This document shows positions 4,943-6,659 of a stretch of DNA of 6,659 nucleotides, piece after piece. This DNA is from an uncultured Bacilli bacterium. Its GTDB lineage: Bacteria > Bacillota_I > Bacilli_A > RF39 > UBA660. Position numbers and translations under genes: made by a program. The notes under the pieces were generated by a model. It was given only the letters and a program-made list of their open reading frames with translations. It ran no database searches and was not told where the DNA came from. The stretch lies in assembly GCA_944350395.1 (NCBI GenBank), contig CALVPA010000044.1, positions 1 to 6,659 of the forward strand. The letters are read 5' to 3'. How positions within the stretch are numbered: position 1 is the stretch's first letter; each line of letters begins with the position of its first letter.

Positions 4943-6659
4943 TTTTATCATCTCCGACTAATTCAAAATCGATCGTCTTATTCTGTTTATTTGCTCCAAC
5001 CACTTTTATTCTAACTTTTTCTCCCATTCGGTACATCTTTTTCTTAGACTGCCCGACTATGGCCATTATGTCACTATTATATTCGTAGTAGTCACCTTTC
5101 AAAGAGCTTATGTGAACTAGTCCCTCTACTAAGTTATCTAGTTCAACGAACATGCCAAAGTTTGTAAGACCAGAAATTTTTCCATCATACACTTCGCCAA
5201 TGTGTCCTTCCATATATTCGGCCATTTTCATATCGTCTACTTCTCTTTCAGCTTCTACCGCTTTTAATTCTCTATCGCTAGAAAGTGTCGCAATGTATTC
5301 TAGTTTTGGCTCTAATGCATCGATTGTATTAGAATCTAGTTTATGCTCGAATAAATATGTTTTAAGCAGTCTATGTACAGTTAAATCTGGGAATCTCCTT
5401 ATCGGACTAGTGAAGTGTGTATAACACTTGCTCGCTAAACCAAAGTGTCCGATGTTTTCCCTTTGATATTTAGCTTTTTTCATGCTTCTTAAAAGACTAG
5501 AAGAAAGCATTTCGTATTCGGGCTTACCTTTCAGTTGAGAGAGAATATTTTGCATAGCAAGAGGTGTAATATCGTGAACTTTACCAGTTATTTGGTAACC
5601 TAATATAGATACTAATTTCATAAAATCGTCAATTTTTTCGCTGTTTGGAATATCGTGAACGCGATATATGAATGGTAGATCCATATTGTATATTTCCGTT
5701 GCAACAGTTTCATTTGCGGCAATCATGAAGTCTTCGATCATCTTTTCTCCATCTTCTCTTATTCGCCTTTGAATATCTACTGCTCTTCCATTTTCGTCGC
5801 ATATGATTTTAGCTTCGTCTAAATCGAAGTCGATATATCCTCTAGATACTTTCTCTTTTCTCAAGATATGTGCTAGTTCATTCATCTTTACGAGAATATC
5901 TGCAAAATCTTCGTAACCTTCCGGAACATTATTTCTCATTATAATCTCATTTACGTCTTTATAAATCATCTTTTTCCTAGATTTTATGTAACTTGGAAAT
6001 ATGTCATAATCGACTATTTTTCCCTTCTTATCGATTTCCATTACACAAGACTCAGTTAACCTAATGACACCTTCATTTAAAGAACATATTCCATTCGAAA
6101 GTTTATGTGGTAGCATCGGAATTACTGTATCTGCTAGATAAGAGCTTGTTCCTCTTTCTAACGCATCTTCATATAGTGCGGTACCTTCTTTGACATAATA
6201 ACTGACATCGGCTATATGTACTCCTAATAGATAATTATCGCCCTTCATTTCTAGACTTATAGCATCGTCTATATCTTTTGTATCTGCTCCATCTATAGTA
6301 AAGATGACTTTACCAGTTAAATCCGTTCTACCTTCTAATTCTTTAGGATTTACTTCGTTTGGAATAGATTCTATCTCTTTCATAGTCTTATTGCTGAAGT
6401 CCGGATATATTTCGTGCTTATAGGCTATAGTCAGTATGTCGACTCCTGCATCGTCCTTGTGGCCTATGATGGTGTTCACTCTTGCAAGATAATAATTTTT
6501 TCTAACTTCTTTTATGATCGATGCAACTACAACTGTTCCATCTACGCAGTCTCTAGTACTTTTCATATCTAGTTGAATTGTGAGAGCCTTTTTATCTTTT
6601 AAAGTTATAAACGGCTTACTGTGAATACAACGATCTATCGCTACCAGGTTGTTTAAGTT
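4911..6659 (-). CDS. rnr: Ribonuclease R (3' part; N-terminus outside the window)
   Basis: A 3'-to-5' processive exoribonuclease of the RNB family that degrades structured RNA and, with tmRNA and SmpB, clears defective messages. The frame is open to the right edge, giving 582 visible codons. An in-frame ATG at 6564-6566 is internal, since the 31 codons before it (containing KPFITLKDKKALTIQLD) fit the cold-shock domains. Visible parts are the end of the second cold-shock domain (GHKDDAGVDI), the catalytic RNB domain with IDGADTKDIDDAI (D123, D126, D129, D131, D132 in visible numbering) and FTSPIRRFPDLTVHRLL near 416-432, and an S1 domain (about 482-570) containing GLTNFGMFVELDNLVEGLVH. The tail after S1 is short and polar, without the long lysine-rich extension of some relatives. 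It is upstream of, and overlaps, smpB. The helix-turn-helix and first cold-shock domain would lie outside. Confidence 0.96.
   Translation of the reverse strand, partial: NLNNLVAIDRCIHSKPFITLKDKKALTIQLDMKSTRDCVDGTVVVASIIKEVRKNYYLARVNTIIGHKDDAGVDILTIAYKHEIYPDFSNKTMKEIESIPNEVNPKELEGRTDLTGKVIFTIDGADTKDIDDAISLEMKGDNYLLGVHIADVSYYVKEGTALYEDALERGTSSYLADTVIPMLPHKLSNGICSLNEGVIRLTESCVMEIDKKGKIVDYDIFPSYIKSRKKMIYKDVNEIIMRNNVPEGYEDFADILVKMNELAHILRKEKVSRGYIDFDLDEAKIICDENGRAVDIQRRIREDGEKMIEDFMIAANETVATEIYNMDLPFIYRVHDIPNSEKIDDFMKLVSILGYQITGKVHDITPLAMQNILSQLKGKPEYEMLSSSLLRSMKKAKYQRENIGHFGLASKCYTHFTSPIRRFPDLTVHRLLKTYLFEHKLDSNTIDALEPKLEYIATLSSDRELKAVEAEREVDDMKMAEYMEGHIGEVYDGKISGLTNFGMFVELDNLVEGLVHISSLKGDYYEYNSDIMAIVGQSKKKMYRMGEKVRIKVVGANKQNKTIDFELVGDDKNGDKQQESTL

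Noticed and set aside
4943..4951. An earlier smpB start at the ATG in 4949-4951.
   Set aside because: GGAG directly touches this ATG with no spacing, whereas it sits nine nt before the ATG at 4942.
6564..6566. An in-frame ATG as the start of rnr.
   Set aside because: The frame continues open to the window edge with codons that fit RNase R cold-shock domains, so the real start is outside the window.
1..6659. CRISPR arrays, insertion sequences, toxin-antitoxin pairs or phage genes.
   Set aside because: No regularly spaced repeats, transposase motifs, terminal repeats or phage-type genes are visible on either strand.

Overview
The window is strongly AT-rich DNA from a low-GC Firmicutes-type bacterium (Bacilli or a Mollicutes-adjacent lineage). 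This rests on Shine-Dalgarno sites up to AAGGAGG, the order rnr-smpB-ssrA, a tmRNA tag starting DKTNS (Bacillus subtilis has GKTNS), and SipW-class signal peptides. All seven visible stop codons plus the tmRNA tag stop are TAA. Both tryptophans in the window are TGG, so nothing points to UGA reassignment. I cannot name genus or species.

Layout from left to right. Positions 1-728 (minus) hold two tandem TasA/camelysin-like secreted proteins with near-identical signal peptides. The downstream copy is cut by the window edge after 19 codons. Positions 790-2824 (minus) encode a two-component system: an OmpR/PhoB-type response regulator followed by an overlapping membrane histidine kinase. Positions 2825-3010 are a divergent promoter region that holds an 11-bp box in front of each promoter. 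Positions 3011-3601 (plus) encode a 196-residue protein I do not recognise. It converges across a strong bidirectional terminator on a small MazG-superfamily NTP pyrophosphohydrolase (3654-3974, minus). Positions 4096-6659 (minus) are the trans-translation cluster: RNase R (rnr, cut by the right edge), smpB overlapping it, and ssrA (tmRNA) behind its own promoter.

How the genes work together: SmpB and tmRNA rescue stalled ribosomes and tag the nascent chain, and RNase R degrades the defective mRNA, so the right-hand cluster is one quality-control unit. On the left, the kinase and regulator form a sensor pair that sits between surface or fibre-type proteins and the divergent unknown gene. Whether it controls either is inference, resting mainly on the shared upstream box for the divergent gene.

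A recurring regulatory pattern is that all six promoters I can place have an extended -10 (TGn followed by TATAAT-like), mostly with a weak -35 and, for the protein genes, a 5' leader of about 18-20 nt. I found no mobile element, CRISPR array, riboswitch or wholly new multi-gene system. The least explained items are the unknown 196-residue gene with its shared box, the non-basic SipW-type signal peptides and the tmRNA tag ending in AFA. No stretch over 300 bases lacks a gene.
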